Part shown: piece after piece, positions 12,430 to 25,206 of the stretch | How positions within the stretch are numbered: the stretch's first letter is position 1 | How the letters are laid out: the number at the start of each line of letters is the position of its first letter | Assembly (NCBI RefSeq): GCF_043641665.1 | Contig: NC_092183.1 | Coordinates: forward strand, 21,913,501 to 21,977,500 | From: Enoplosus armatus | Taxonomy: Eukaryota > Chordata > Actinopteri > Centrarchiformes > Enoplosidae | Reading direction: 5' to 3' | Length of the DNA stretch: 64,000 bases | The notes under the pieces: generated by a model | The model's database searches: none | What the model was told of the DNA's origin: nothing | The model's input: the letters and a program-made list of their open reading frames with translations, nothing else | Translations under genes and position numbers: made by a program

Positions 12430-14600
12430 TTAAGTTTGGTTCTAATCCAGATGTTGCACCGTTGTTGATACATAGTTACAGGCTAACAACTAATTTAGTG
12501 ATCTTTGATGAACCATTATTTAGCTAAGCTGTACAGATTGACAGAATTATTTAAGAGGCTGTCTTGTGCGACTCTATTCCTTTATATTTCTATGGTGTGC
12601 ATTCAAAATAATTGATATTGTCATCTTGTAAACAACAACGCTGTTGCTTGTCACCATGAATTTGTTGTCGTCCGTCTTCTGTTGGGGTGAAATGTTCATG
12701 TCCTTGCTCAATGGTTATTGCAACACTTAAGGTTTAAGCTAACAAAGCTAAGTCAGTGCTAATAATCAGGAAGAGATGAATGCAGTAACACAAAGGAGGA
12801 CGAGTCTGTCCAACGCACAAATATAGCTGTAATGGTCATTTTCCTACAGTTGTGGTTGTATGGATCGCGAGTGTTGGTTGTAACAATATATGTTTTATGC
12901 TCAGAGGGAAGTGGTGCAACATTATCATATTGTTGCAAAAAGTTAAGCTGACTGGTTGGGTGTAGAGCAGAGATCAGAGGTCACATTCTGTCTCATAATA
13001 ACAGTATATACAGTATTGGTTTCTTTTAACCATGACGGCGATTTAAAAAATTTGGGCTAACCTGGGCATTTGTTCCCCACCTGTCTGATTGTTTCTTGCC
13101 ACGCCGGACTTCTTTATAGCAATGTCACCATGTTCCCAGATGCCAGTAATTAACTTCGTGAGTAAAGTTTTATCAAACTGATACGAACTATGGTCAAAAC
13201 TGCAAAAATAAGACCCAAGTTGTTACCTAAAATCTTTATCGTGATCTGCTGTTTTCTACTTGTTGCTATTGAAAGAACAAGTAATTCAGGGTCAGTACTT
13301 AACAAAGAGCACATTATCTGATGCATTTTATTTTCATTAATGAGATAGCGGCATGGGTATATCACATTTCCATTGGGATTTTGGACATCACACCAAATGG
13401 GAGAAAAGCTAACTTCACCGCTGACAGCACCATCTATAGCCAGCGTCTTCAGTCAAACAGCCACTTTTTTCATTTTGCGTATCATATTTATTTAATAGCC
13501 TTGCAGCTTGAAACAAAACCTAAACGTCGCACAGATCTCACCCGTCCTCACCTTGACAGACAAGGAGGGGTGCTCATTTAATCCAATCCAGCCATTACCA
13601 TGTCTACGGGAGAGGACTGCCTTGAACAGCCAGAGAAGAAACACTGCTTCATTATCCTCCTTCCCAGGTGACAAATCCACCCTGAATGGAGCAGAATGTA
13701 AAAGTTTCCCTGGGACACGCCGGGCTCCTGCTCTATTTAGATATACAATGAAGTGCTGTCAGGGCGACGCGCGGCAGGTTTGGGGATCTGCACTTACCAT
13801 GGAGGGGGGGGCAAAGAGCCGGGTGGGGAGCTGCCGGGCTCTCCCTGCGGGTGCCAGTGTGAGTGCGGCACAGGCAGCTGTCAGCAGAGAGGTGGCATTT
13901 CCTGGTCTGACGCTGTCAGAGGCTGTCTGCAGGCAGTAGGAGCACAGCTAGACTGACACCCTGTTTATTCGCAGATGACATCCGGGCCGGGGATGGGTGT
14001 CACTGGCATTTTGATTCACCTAGCAATGTGAAAACTTCCCTGAAACGCCGTGTGACGAAGCCTTTGTAGAGTACACATAACCAGAATAATTGAGGAGCTC
14101 CAGGGTGTGTGGGCCCCATCATCCCCGCTACCCGGCTGTGCGAGGAGCTAGCATGGAACTAACACACATGCAGATGCACGCATGCACAGCAGAGAGATCG
14201 AAAACACATTTTTCTCACATAGTTCCACCCACACATTCAGTGTAAAATCTGTCCCAGATTTGCTGCCCCCCCCCCCCCCCAAAAAAAAAACACAAAGTGG
14301 AAACCAGAAATTTTCCCCATAAAAGCTGTAGATATCATGAATGTAGCATATCCTGGAAATATAATACTCACCCTCTCACATGGCCTGTCTAACACCTGTC
14401 AGTGTCACACGAAATCATCATGGCAGCCAATGAGAATGTGCGTGATTTAAGTTTAGGCAGATAAATATAGTGCAGGGTGAAACCATTTTGGTTTGCACTT
14501 CCTATTTGTGTGCAGAATATAGTTTGAATGCCAACTGGAGTTCACGTTACCACTGAGGTGACCTATAGCTTGATCCACCTTTACCTCATTAAATTAGTGA
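12430..14600. other. Intergenic region with a MITE fragment, no gene recognised
   Basis: No gene is recognised at 12430-13090. Positions 13100-13240 form a repeat fragment (listed separately). Positions 13490-14150 are GC-richer and hold a 143-codon open frame (13508-13939) with no domain or signal, probably chance in GC-rich sequence. A poly(C)15-poly(A)10 tract lies at 14266-14290. Confidence 0.45.
13100..13240. mobile_element. Right half of a fold-back MITE (copy 1)
   Basis: The segment GTTCCCAGATGCCAGTAATT ... AAAATAAGACCCAAGTTGTT matches the right half of the element at 41756-42037 motif by motif (GTTCCCAGAC, CAGCAATTAC, GTGAGTACAATG, AAAATAAGACCCAGGTTGTA). The matching left arm is not visible here. 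Confidence 0.55.
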
Positions 14601-14616
14601 AGGCTTCAAAGGATAA

Positions 14617-14999
14617 TTCTGGCATGTTACAACTTTGGTCTCAGTGGATTTTGTCCATCCTTTCTGTTGGACATGATAGCATTGTGTTCACCAAATTAAC
14701 TGTCGAGATCTATGATCGACGGAATCCCACGGGGCAAAAAAAACAACAAAAAACAGTTTACCCAGATGATCTGAACCACTTCATTTGGAGGTGAAACTGA
14801 GAGTGAGCGCACCTGAAATGTTGCCAAGAATTCCTCATTCTTCTCGAGGTACAGCAGGTCGAAGTAGACAACAGACAGGTTGGCTAATATTTCTTTTTCT
14901 CTTCCCAAAAAAACCCCGTCAGATTTCTTTATAGAGATGTGTTCCCAGATCTCTGAAATCCCTTTGGTGAGTACAGTGTTTTCATTACTGATTACTGAT
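14617..14999. mobile_element. Fold-back MITE (copy 2), interrupted by a younger element
   Basis: The left arm at about 14617-14692 (TTACAACTTTGGTCTCAGTG and onward to attgtgttca) and the right arm from about 14968 (GGTGAGTACAGTG) correspond to the two inverted arms of the element at 41756-42037. The right arm is cut at 14999 by the hAT-like element beginning at 15000. Its remainder probably resumes after 15662. Confidence 0.5.
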
Positions 15000-15662
15000 C
15001 AGTGTTGCCACATTTGACTGCCACTAAATAGCCCAAATCAGAGCCTCAAACCCACCGATTTGCCATAAAAGTAGTAATGTTTTAATTCCATTTTATCTCC
15101 ATATACAGTATGCGAGGGCATTCTGTTTACACACACACACACACACACACACACTATAATCTTTTCCACTGGGGTAAAATATAGAGTCGCAACTTGGTCA
15201 GAAATACACCTGCATCTAGACAAGAGTGGACACACCATTACTACCAGTTAAGTTAAATTCTGTGGGGGCAAATTTAAGTGGAAGAAAAATCAATAATAAA
15301 GCATCTGTTGTATTAGTATGGGTTACATACGCCTACAATACTGAAAAACCATCTCATCTACCTTCTTCACTGATGTGAACGGATGGACCAGGCTGGCTTT
15401 TACAAGGCTTTTCTCACATAGGTATGACCGAAAAAATGATTTGTAGAGATAAAATTCTTTTCAGCCTCGGGGCCTAACTGAAATGTCCTTTATTTTTCAT
15501 TGTTGATCAGTTATCGGGAATCGCATCTCAAGCCTAAAAATACCCTTTCAGTGTTTAATAATGCTAATAAGAGACGAGGAGGGGCCAAAACAATTTTTAT
15601 ACTCTCAGTCAAATAAAAAAGTAGCACATTTGTCAGAAAAAGCACCCAATCTGGCAACACTG
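15000..15662. mobile_element. Non-autonomous hAT-like element with 8-bp target-site duplication
   Basis: The 11-bp terminal inverted repeats are perfect: CAGTGTTGCCA at 15000-15010 and TGGCAACACTG at 15652-15662. The 8 bp outside them are TTACTGAT (14992-14999) and TTACTAAT (15663-15670), one mismatch apart. An 8-bp duplication with short CA(G/C)TG-type ends is diagnostic of the hAT superfamily. It is 663 bp long, has no transposase frame and contains a (CA)n tract at 15129-15154. A related end, CAGTGATGCCA, occurs at 36704-36714. Confidence 0.75.
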
Positions 15663-15734
15663 TTACTAATAATGATAATGATCAAAGCGTCCCAAGAAAA
15701 CAAACACATTCATCACAGCTTTCCTGTAGAACAC

Positions 15735-15789
15735 CTATCTGTCTGTCTGTCTGTCTGTCTATCTGTGTCTCTATGTCTATCTCTCTGTC

Positions 15790-15828
<39 letters not shown>
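15735..15828. repeat. (TCTG)n / (TC)n compound microsatellite
   Basis: TCTG units grade into a pure TC run directly before the retroposon 3' end at 15832. Open frames crossing it on both strands are repeat-encoded. Confidence 0.9.
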
Positions 15829-15830
<2 letters not shown>

Positions 15831-15831
15831 A

Positions 15832-16076
15832 AAACCCAACCGGTCAAAGCAGATGACCGCCCACCTAGAGTCTGGTTCTGCTCAAGGTTTCTGCCTCTTA
15901 AAAGGAAGTTTTTCCTTGCCACTGTCGCCAAAGTGCTTGCTCATGGTGGGAACTGTTGGGTCTCTGTAATAACATTATAAAGAGTCGGTCTAGACCTGCT
16001 CTATTTTGTAAAGTGTCATGAGATGACTTTGTTGTGATTTGGCGCTATATAAATAAAATTGAATTGAATTGAATTG
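15832..16076 (+). mobile_element. Non-LTR retroposon 3' end (copy 1) with (AATTG)n tail
   Basis: The block runs from aacccaaccggtcaaagc to ggcgctatataaataaaatt followed by tandem gaatt units at 16058-16076. The short 3' tandem tail is typical of L2-like non-LTR elements or SINEs that borrow their 3' end. A second copy lacking the tail is at 28247-28410. Family assignment (L2/Rex1-like) is uncertain. No reverse transcriptase is attached. Confidence 0.6.
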
Positions 16077-16079
16077 AAA

Positions 16080-16700
16080 AATTGAATAGAAGTACTTAAT
16101 TTCATTGATAATTATTATTATATTATCACTAGCATTTTTTGCAAGTTGTTTGCTCATGACTGAGGAGATCCCCCACCCTTTAAACGCCCACTGGACTGCG
16201 TGTTTGCGCACGTATTCTTGCACTGAACAAGCCGTTGAAACAGGTTGATGCAAACGTCTTTCAACAAAAGAAGATAAAGGATAAAAAAAAAAATCACATT
16301 GAAAAGCAAACTGAGAGAAAACAGCAAAACACCTCCAGTAGTATAATTACTGCATCACGTTTGTACCATCTAAATAAACGGATTCACTGGAACATATCTG
16401 TAAAATAACTCTTGACATCAAGATTGGGGAAGCTGCCTCACTGCGACGCCGCTGAAGATGCGGGTGAGTCTAAGTAAGGACGTGGGTGATGAAAAGGTCA
16501 AAGGTCACATCAAAGAGCTGAGCTCCATTCGCTGTCCGCTTCATCTGACAAGCATGCAAGTGATCTCCAGTGAAAGATGAGAGGTTTCTCTTTGCCATGG
16601 CGGAGGCTCTATTTTTAGATGAACTGAGTCATGCCCCAAACCTGCTGTAATGTCCAAGTCAAACGTTCTCAAGTGATTAAAAGTGGTGCACACACACACA
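16080..16700. other. Intergenic, no gene recognised
   Basis: AT-rich unique-looking sequence without recognisable coding content. A short (CA)n lies at 16688-16705. Confidence 0.5.
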
Positions 16701-16714
16701 CACACGTACGTAGT

Positions 16715-17100
16715 CGGACTGGCTGTCAGGAGTACCGGGAGTTTTCCCGGTGGGCCGCTTGACAATTGGGACCGATGTAATGCAAAATGTACATAAAAAT
16801 AAGAGATGTGTGGCTGACACTAAGGTTAGGTATTACACCCGTCGGCCTCTCTCTCCCGGCCAACTACTTTTGGTCCCGTTCATTCTAACTTTACCTGGGC
16901 CCTGCCCCCCTCCCGTCTCTGTTAAGTGGTGACATTTGCATAAGTAGTGCAGCGGAGCAAGATGGACAAACAAAAAGACGTAAAGGTGGTGCTGAAAAGC
17001 TGACAGAGAGGTCCAAGTCCCTTGACTTGCAGCAGCAGCAGAGAGAGAGAGAGAGAGAGAGAGAGAGCAGCCCAGTGAGCCCAGCGATACCAGTGTTCAA
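16715..17100 (+). mobile_element. 5' fragment of a DNA transposon (hAT/zinc-finger type?)
   Basis: The segment begins with GTCGGACTGGCTGTCAGG and a GTACCGGGAG...CCCGGTGGGCCG stem, which resembles the end of a common fish transposon. An ATG at 16962 is followed, after an apparent frameshift, by KRRKGGAEKL-like residues, reminiscent of the start of hAT-type transposases. The frame then enters a CAG/(GA)n tract at 17028-17067 and dies. A similar GGGCCGGACTGGGATAAC end occurs alone at 22259. Confidence 0.3.
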
Positions 17101-17384
17101 CTGCTGGTCAAGGTTTTGCAGCTGAAGCAGGGGGAAGATAGAAGACCACAGGGATACGTCAGGCAGGCTTTGGATCCGGGCTAGCGGGCAATTTAGCTAT
17201 ATGGGGCGCCTTTTGTTGAAACGTATTACACTCTTCATCAAGTCGATGCGCTTGTCAATGTCACTTTTCTGTGAACCGACCGATCGCAGTCGGTGTTGGG
17301 GGGTAGGGTCCTATAGGGTCCAGTTTACTCAGGTACCTGAATGGGTCTTGGTATGATTTGTTCTTAGTGACAGTGTACACTGAA

Positions 17385-17503
17385 CAGGCCTGGGACAATC
17401 TTCAGCAGTTCCTCGGGTTTTGATCTGATCCTACTCAAGGACCCCTGGGGACACTCTCAAGGGCCACTGGAGGTCCCCAAACCCAAGCACTTTGAGAACC
17501 CGG
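17385..17503 (-). mobile_element. Terminal piece of a hAT/Charlie-like element
   Basis: Read on the minus strand the sequence starts GGTTCTCAAAGTGCTTGGGT and continues with the GGGGACC...CAGGGGTCCTTGAG arrangement seen at the ends of hAT-Charlie-type elements. Only this one end is visible. Confidence 0.4.
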
Positions 17504-17509
17504 TTTAAG

Positions 17510-20500
17510 CAACCTATCAACTGGAAATCTAGCACACTTGCCAGGAATTGTGCTAATTAAAGTGAAAATTGGGCAACAATTTAATGGCCTTCAGCTTGAC
17601 CTTAAACTTCATACATTCTGGATATTTCACGAAAAATAAATTCCAACTCCAAGAACTCCAAGTTGGGGTTTTTAGGAAACTTTTTATGGTGACACTGTGT
17701 CTCTTAAAGGTTTTGGGTAACGCTTTAAATTACGGCCCACAGCATACAGCATAATTCTTCCCAATTTACAGTGTCATTTTTTGTGGTGTACTAGTACAGC
17801 ATGTGCTGATATATACATGTAGGAACAAGGGAACAGGATGTAAAGTTAGAGAAGGAGGTAAATATGGGAACTACTGTAGGTACTTTATTTGAAGTATATA
17901 CAACTGGCTACCGATTCTCTACGGTGTACAGTATGGTCGTTACTGAGCAACGGAGCTAATAGTTTAAGGGAAGATGGGGTAATGTCTGTTGCATTTTATA
18001 AATCTGCTGTGAGTTCATTCAAAATTACCATGTACTACTTATCTACACTGGAGGGGTACAGACAGTGTTCTTACTTTGGAAAAAAACAGAGGTCCAGGGA
18101 AAAGACTCAGTCAGCAACATACTGTAGGCCTATATGCCACTGTGTATGTGTGTAAAGTAGGTCTACTTATGGAGTACAACATTGTACTGACACACAGTGT
18201 GTTGTTCACCGTTGTTATGGAGTACAGTAAGTAGAAACGCGCTCTTTATGATGAGCTTTCTTCAGTAAATACATCTGAAGTGAAAAGCAGGAGCGTTCAT
18301 CTAAAAGCCAAGGGAGCGGTAGCGGATGATGGTTCTTGGACTTGAGGAAACAGGCCGGACAGGCAGCAGCTACGTCCAGCTCGCGTTGATTCCATCCATC
18401 CAATGGGAGACTGATGAACCTCCAGCGAAAATGCTTTTCTTTCAATTTGAGTTTGTGTAGAGGTAGATCCATGTTAAAACGAGGCGCCCCTGTATATTTA
18501 TATTTTCGTTTCTACGATTGTCTTAGAGGAGGCCGGTAACATTTACATATAAATATCACTTGACCCTGCGTTTACTCTCTTCACTGAGACAGACGGAAAT
18601 GAAAAGACTCAGAGCAGCTCTGGGAGGGGGAGAGATGCGGGACAAGGCGAGGAGACTGAGAGAAAAAGAAAGAGAGAAGGTTTGAGGGGACGGTGTGAGA
18701 GGAAGAGCCGGTGCTGCCCACTGTGGCCAGGATAGGGTTAGCATGATGTCCCTGTGCTGTTCAACACAAACAAACACTGACCTGATCCAATGCAAACAAA
18801 ACGACTCTTTGGTAATTACAGTGGAAGCTAGAGGCTCAATTCAACAACAGCATAAACAGCATAAACACGTATGAGACACATTTCTATGAACTCAAACACA
18901 AAGATGAAATAAAGAAGGTGTGTGTATTTTGACTGAATTATTTTTAATGCACTTTTAAGGCAGGAGGGACAAGTGAGGAGTCACAGAGAAAGGGATCAGG
19001 CAGTGAATACAGAGGGTCGGGGGGGACAACACTTGAATGAAACACTGTCAACGTTCGTTTTCAGATGTTTCGTGATCATTTCAGCCTCTTGTGTATTTCC
19101 AGAGTTGCAGTGTGGATCGTTCATTGCAACATTTAACCTGATTCTCACGCCACTGTCCTCTTCCCTCTGCTCTTATCATCCATGTTTTGCTCTCCGAACA
19201 TCTAAAGATGCACATATTTCAGGGAATGTTTTTTTTTTTTCAGGGGGCATCTCAAACCGCCCTAGCCAGCTCAGTTTTTGGACCTCCTGTAATTCAAAGA
19301 CCCTGCATACGGCCATGACGAACACTACAGTCATTGTATGATGTCAAAATGAAAATATGATACAAAAAGCTATGGAATGATACACAAACGTCAAACAATT
19401 AAAACGTCTATCCAAAACAGAGCAGATCTAATGCCAAAACCAGGTCCCGTACTGTAGAAAGTGAGCTTTCCATGTCTTGTTTGATTATAAAGCTGCATAT
19501 TACTGTATATTACTGTATAGTCTCTGGTCCACAAAGCAACATCACATACACCAGAAATAAAAAAGAATTTAACCAATACAGAAGAGCAGGCAACATAGGA
19601 TAGGTTCAGCTTATATGAAGTACTTTAATGTACATTATGAGTTCTCAGCCAGCAGGGCTGGAAAGTTCCCCTGTGCAACCCCAACCCCCTAAAAACGGAA
19701 CACCAAGTCTGTAAAATCTAATATATTTTTTAGTTTCATCTGCCCACGTGCTGTTTTAAAGCCGCCATCTTAACAATTCCTGATATATAATTGTATAGAA
19801 ATGTATTGTTATTATTCATTTATTTGCCAGAAACAGTCAAATTTAAGAGGATCCATTCTATAAGATATCAGAATCAAACATGTTAAGTATAATTGAACAG
19901 AACAGAGAGGGCTACAGTGTATTGCTGCCACCAGGACAAAGAAATCCGGCTCAGTGTCTCGTTACAACCTTTTATCATTTTTGATCTTATTATGACATAT
20001 TTTCTGGGTTATTACTAGATGCCAAAGATTTCGAAACTTCACTTGTTATACCAACATATCACTTTATATTGTTGTATCACAAAACCATTTAACCATTTAA
20101 CAAACTTCTCGTGTTAAAGCGTGTATGTATGTTGCTATAACAAGAAGGTTTCTCATTTCTCGAGGACCTGAGCCCATTTTGGGGTTTTTTTTATCACAGA
20201 GGCAGCAATACGCTGAGAACATGATCTCAGCTCACCTCAATGATACAACGGCCCCACCAACCAGCCCTAATCGACTTATTTACACTAATCTCCATATTTT
20301 TAAGTAGATGGCCTGGAAAAATGGACAAATATTAGACAAAATAAAAAAGAAATGTGATGTGATTTAACTGCATTGAAGAAAAAAAAAACACGATTTCAAG
20401 AAGATGCTACATGAGATCAAAAGACATCTGAGTGTAAATAATGAAATGCAGCTTTAGCGTCCAGATTTCCACTCCGTTTGTTTGATCATCACCTGTCGCC

Positions 20501-21170
20501 TTTGGATGGGCGAATATACACAACTGTTTCATTTTGATATAAATATAGCATAAAAGAACACTCCATTCCATGCAGCGTTAAACAGGTACACTCAGTGATT
20601 AGTAGCAAATGCTTCTTCTTTTTTTTTTCTTTCATTGTGGTTTTAAAGCTGCACTGTCGGCAACTTTATAGCAAGAGCTAACTGCTGGAACCGATCTGAT
20701 GATAATTTTCCAAACTTTCAAATCCTTCAAGGTGACATTTGTAAACTGCTGAAGAGACGAGAGAGGAAAGGGATTTCATGTGTGTCCTTCTTTGGTTTCT
20801 TAAAGATTCTTTTTTTTTTTTGCAACTGTTGAAAAAAAAAAAAACATTCCAAGTTGATGAGCCAAGCTCTTTCTCCATGTGCTCTGCAAACGCTGGAATG
20901 CACCGCATCTCCGTTATTGCCGCCGGGATTCTCCCTCTTAAAATCAATCCACGCGACAAAATGTGGATCTAAATTAACAATCTGGCATGTGTTCTGCCGG
21001 ATAAGAAGATACGGGCGAGCATATGCTGTGCATGGAGCAAAGCAAAGGAAATTAAGGACAAACAACTGTGTTTCCCCTCTACATAATACGGAGACACAGC
21101 ATGCACAAAATGCACAAACACGCGCGCAGGAGGAACATGGCTATAAATAAAGTCAGCTCATAGAGCCAAG
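17510..21170. other. Intergenic region, no gene recognised
   Basis: There is no recognisable exon. GTAGAAACG at 18231 and its inverse CGTTTCTAC at 18511-18519 bracket a possible 290-bp MITE-like unit. A lone TTAAAGCTGCACTG transposon end is at 20643. A poly(T) at about 20809-20820 faces a poly(A) at about 20831-20844 and could form a hairpin. Confidence 0.45.
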
Positions 21171-21179
21171 GTGCAGTGG

Positions 21180-21500
21180 CATATGATTGGAGGGAACATG
21201 CACATGAGAAAGGTTACAACCAGCCGGTGGCCCATTTGTCTTGTTTGGATACAAACTACTTGATTCCCCAAATGAGTGGTGAGGAATCCCGTGACATCAG
21301 CACTTTGTCACGGCCTGTTCGCCATTATAAATCAGTTGAACTACTGACACCTGAACTTTATTCTGTGCACACTGTAAAGGCCACGGGCGCCGGCTCACGC
21401 TATTAGCGGCGGGCTGATCCATTGTGTGCGCATTCAGGTCAGAAAGCAGGGCACGGGGAGATCTGAGCTTTGTGACTGCAGAAACAATAATGCGACACGA
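21180..21500. promoter_or_regulatory. Candidate conserved non-coding element
   Basis: A repeat-free, balanced block with CCGTGACATCAGCACTTTGT, GCCATTATAAATCAG and TGACACCTGAAC motifs and no convincing coding frame. It is listed because the texture differs from the transposon-rich flanks; function is inferred. Confidence 0.25.
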
Positions 21501-21509
21501 GAGGAAACA

Positions 21510-23230
21510 CCGTAAAGGATGAATGATATCCGCAAGGAGGGCTCTTTATCTTTTTTTGTACAAAAAGGTTGAAAATTGTGAGAACAATATGGAAACACAG
21601 CTATATCATGTGCAACTGTATTATACAGTTACACTATGCAGTCATCCATCTCATCACTGTTACATTAATAATAATGTATTAGGTATTAGTGCAATGCATA
21701 TTTTGTGATTTCTGTGTCATGTTTTATTTCACATACAAGGAATTAGTTTTGGTGTTTTGGTGCATAACAATAAACATAGTAAGAGAAAGAATTGATAATA
21801 AAACTATGACAGTATGCATACATACATATATATATTATAAAACATCATAATAGTTTGCACCATTCAGCAATTAAAGTGTTTAACAAGTCTCTGTTAAGAA
21901 AAAAAGAAAACGCCTTCAAATTACTTTTACGCCACCAAATCATTCTTTTGTGCTCTCAAATTACTTCATCCGAGATCTCATATTACTGTTTTGTGCTCTA
22001 CAATTACTTGAAGGGTTTTTTTTTAGCAACAAACAAAAGTGATGTTTACAATCTGTGTTTCTCCCCAAAACACATTGTGTGTATCCCTGAAGTCTAGCAA
22101 ACGTGCTGAATGCGTTTCCTCCCTCAGAAAACATTTTCACAAACCGATTGCTTTGTTTACATGTTTGCATGAAACCGACAGCAGGATGAATCGCGTTCTT
22201 TGCAAGATACACAGCGAAACGACCCCACTCCTAATGACATTGCTCTATAGCACTACTAGTGGGCCGGACTGGGATAACACACTCAGGCCACCTAACGGCA
22301 GCCCAGGCCAATCTCACATACTGTAAAACTTTTGTTGAAATATTTTTTCTGTTAACTGTTTATGCCAATATACAGTATTCAGTTTCATTACTACTACGCA
22401 CAAAAAAACCATCAAAAATAGTTACAGCCAAGTATCTTCGGTTTCAAGAGTCAAATGTAGTTCCATAATTAAAGATACAGGAAGAAATACTTGGTGTAAG
22501 ATATATCAGGCTTTACACACACATTATTTCTTAGTAGTATACATTAACTGTTGGATTTGGTCTTTTTATAGAATTTGTTGACAATAATAATATATTACGC
22601 CACCGAAAAATGGGGAGAAATAAAATAAAGTAATTACCTCAGACAGAATTGTTACCTTTTTTTCATAATTGACATAGGTATGTGGGTGGAGGCAGAAGTA
22701 ATTGAGCTCAGGATCTTAGATTAAGACTACCTTGTAGATCACAGATCAACACTTTTTACATCTTAAATGAAACAATCAGAATAAAGTAAACAATGCAACT
22801 TTTTTTTTTAAACCATTTTGGTTTAACGTGACAGATTTTAAGTGCATTACCCAATTTTGGTTTTTCCTTTTTGAAGCGCTATTCATGAAGGTATGATCAT
22901 TTTAACCTAATGACAGACCATGAACTTAATATGCTTTCTCAACTTATACACATCTTTTAACTTGTCACAAATACACCCAAAAAGATCAAATATTGCCAAA
23001 ACTCCTCCTTGTGTGCACAAACGAAGAGTAAAAATATCCAATTTGTGTGCAACTTTCACTTTCTACACATGTTGGGTCTCATGTAGCATTCCACTTTTCG
23101 TTTGTTGACATCCTTTTTTTTTTCTTTTGGCAACCCCTCTTGAATAGAATATGCCTGAGTTGAAGTATGCAATACAGCGGGGCTTTCAAAAAGGGGTTTG
23201 CTAAGAACTAAGGATGGCCACACTTTCTCA
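21510..23230. other. Intergenic AT-rich region, no gene recognised
   Basis: Positions 21930-22015 show an imperfect repetition of TTTTGTGCTCT...AATTACTT. Position 22259 starts a transposon-end-like GGGCCGGACTGGG. No exon is recognisable. Confidence 0.45.
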
Positions 23231-23239
23231 ACCCATAGA

Positions 23240-23430
23240 GGGACGGCATACTGCAGAAACCGCAGGTTTCATTTCGTTCATTGTGCTCCGACAAGGCTCG
23301 CCAGGCCTTTCATTTAGGACGGGTGTCATTACGAGGGATCTGCTCAATAGATGATTGACAGCTCTCTCCTTCACATCGACATGAGCCCCGTCTCATAGGA
23401 TGAGCATGAACCTGTGCGTCAGGGGCCTGC
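23240..23430. promoter_or_regulatory. Candidate conserved non-coding element with TALE-type site
   Basis: The unique block contains GGTGTCATTACGAGGG and GATGATTGACAGCTC; TGATTGACAG is the classical PBX/MEIS composite site. There is no coding frame and no repeat. Regulatory function is inferred from motif and context. Confidence 0.3.
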
Positions 23431-23712
23431 AGCTACACAGAGTGTTCAAAACAGCTATTGTAAAGAGCTTCTTGAAAAAGCAAAGTGGTGAATCACTGTC
23501 GTTTGGAGACAGACAAAAAAAAGAAAACATTGAATTCCAGATTATTAATCAGCCATCAATGATAGTGCACGCGCATATGTTAGAGATAGTAAGTCAGGTG
23601 TTAACATTTGTGCCTGTTTGATTGAACATGTGGAGATTGTGTGCATGTGTCTTTGTCTCATTTACGTGAAGAGCATCACACCGAGTCTCTTGATGCATCA
23701 ATGACATGGTCA

Positions 23713-23715
<3 letters not shown>

Positions 23716-23765
<50 letters not shown>
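23716..23765. repeat. (GT)n microsatellite
   Basis: About 24 uninterrupted GT units followed by GCGCGC. Minus-strand frames with poly-(TH) are artefacts of it. Confidence 0.95.
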
Positions 23766-23769
<4 letters not shown>

Positions 23770-23770
<1 letters not shown>

Positions 23771-25050
23771 TCTGCAACAGCTTGTTGGGCTGAGTTGTAA
23801 AGCCTTGTCCCCGGCTCGTCCTGCCTTTATGTGGCCCAGACAATAGGCAGACCTCCCAGCAATGCAGCTGGGCCTGGCCCTCCATACAACAGCACTCGTC
23901 CGTACACTGTAAAACTTCACTGCAGTCAGATTTACTCAGCAGCTGCTGTATGTGTGTTTTGGTCAGAAACCAATCTCTAATCTGATAATATAGTGGTAAT
24001 GTTGCTCCATACAAAGATGGCAGCACGGATCTCTTAGCTGTTGTGTTTCAGTGGTTCCTCTCAGAAGCTCTGCTACGGTCCCTAAAGGCTGGAATGCATG
24101 ACACGCCACAATTACATAGTATTGGACAGAACTAACAATTACACATTTTGCACTTTTTATCTCAAGTTTGTCATGAAGGTGGTGCCAGAGGAAGGGAAGG
24201 GAACAGAGTTTTTTCCTTTTGGAAACCTGTTATTGATATTTCTTGAGCATAAAGAAAGATTTGGCCTCGGCGTCTCTGGAGAAAAGGTCAGGCGATCAGC
24301 TAAAGTATTATTTATCCTCTGGAAACCACAAAAAACACAGTCACACAGACACACAGACACAGAAATAGTCGGCCAATGGCTGACCTATCTCAACAGCCTA
24401 CATCCGGTGAGTCAGACTAGGCTAATACTGGTGTATGGTTTCGCCTGAGGGAAAAACATGGTGGTGCAGCATGGAATGGTCTAACAATGACAATGCAGTC
24501 CTTTATACCGTATGTATGATTTTTATTCCGGATAGCCAGAAATAAAGAAAGTCAGTTATTCCTCTATATATTCCTCTATACACCAAAATATGTCCAACAT
24601 GCATTGATGAGTTTTGATTTGGGCCAAAAGGGGTGTATCTAAATGTGACAGTGTGTGCTTCTAAACTAAAGGGTCTCAATCACTTGCCCAGGTGAAGCTG
24701 GATTTTGCCTCTCGCTTTGCATCTTCAGTGCAGTTCAATCAAAGTACCGGCCCAGACTAGATTAGGTGCGCACTCTCGACTGCACCCTGCGGCTTTAGAC
24801 TGCAGCACCAAGTGCCAACACGACCCTAAAGTAACAATGTGGTAATTAGACCAAAAACTTCAATAAAATAGCCGTCAATTATAAAGTATCCAATAGCAAA
24901 GATGTATGTCTTTTTTAATTTTAAGGTGAGGACACTAATATTTTCAGACCTAAAATAAGGACCCTGAGCCAAAACAGGGTGGGTACCTCTGGTCTAAAGA
25001 AACGTTTACTATTAGTTAGCTAGCTACATGTTGTGTAATGTAAAAAAATC
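23770..25050. other. Intergenic, no gene recognised
   Basis: A 116-codon frame at 24098-24448 has no recognisable domain. Nothing else stands out. Confidence 0.45.
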
Positions 25051-25055
25051 CAGGT

Positions 25056-25112
25056 TTAAAGCCACTATGTGTAGAGGGGTGGGGGTTGGGTGCATTTCCA
25101 CAGTGGCTTTAA
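25056..25112. repeat. Small inverted repeat
   Basis: TTAAAGCCACTATGTG (25056-25071) faces CACAGTGGCTTTAA (25099-25112) across a G-rich spacer of about 27 nt. It could be a deletion remnant of a TTAAAGC-ended MITE. Confidence 0.6.
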
Positions 25113-25206
25113 TGCTTTACCTCACACAGGTGTTTTTTTTATGGATTAATGTCCTGTGAAGCTTGAGTGTACATTTAGGGTAAAGAAAACCCTCTTTTTG
25201 AAAATC

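Noticed and set aside
13508..13939. 143-codon plus-strand open frame in a GC-rich block
   Set aside because: Composition-driven, no recognisable domain, overlapping open frames on other strands.
23594..24026. Overlapping frames with poly-(TH) runs
   Set aside because: Encoded by the GT microsatellite at 23716-23765; the same applies to poly-(CV) and poly-(HT) frames at 6666, 8383, 34414, 36977 and 58992.
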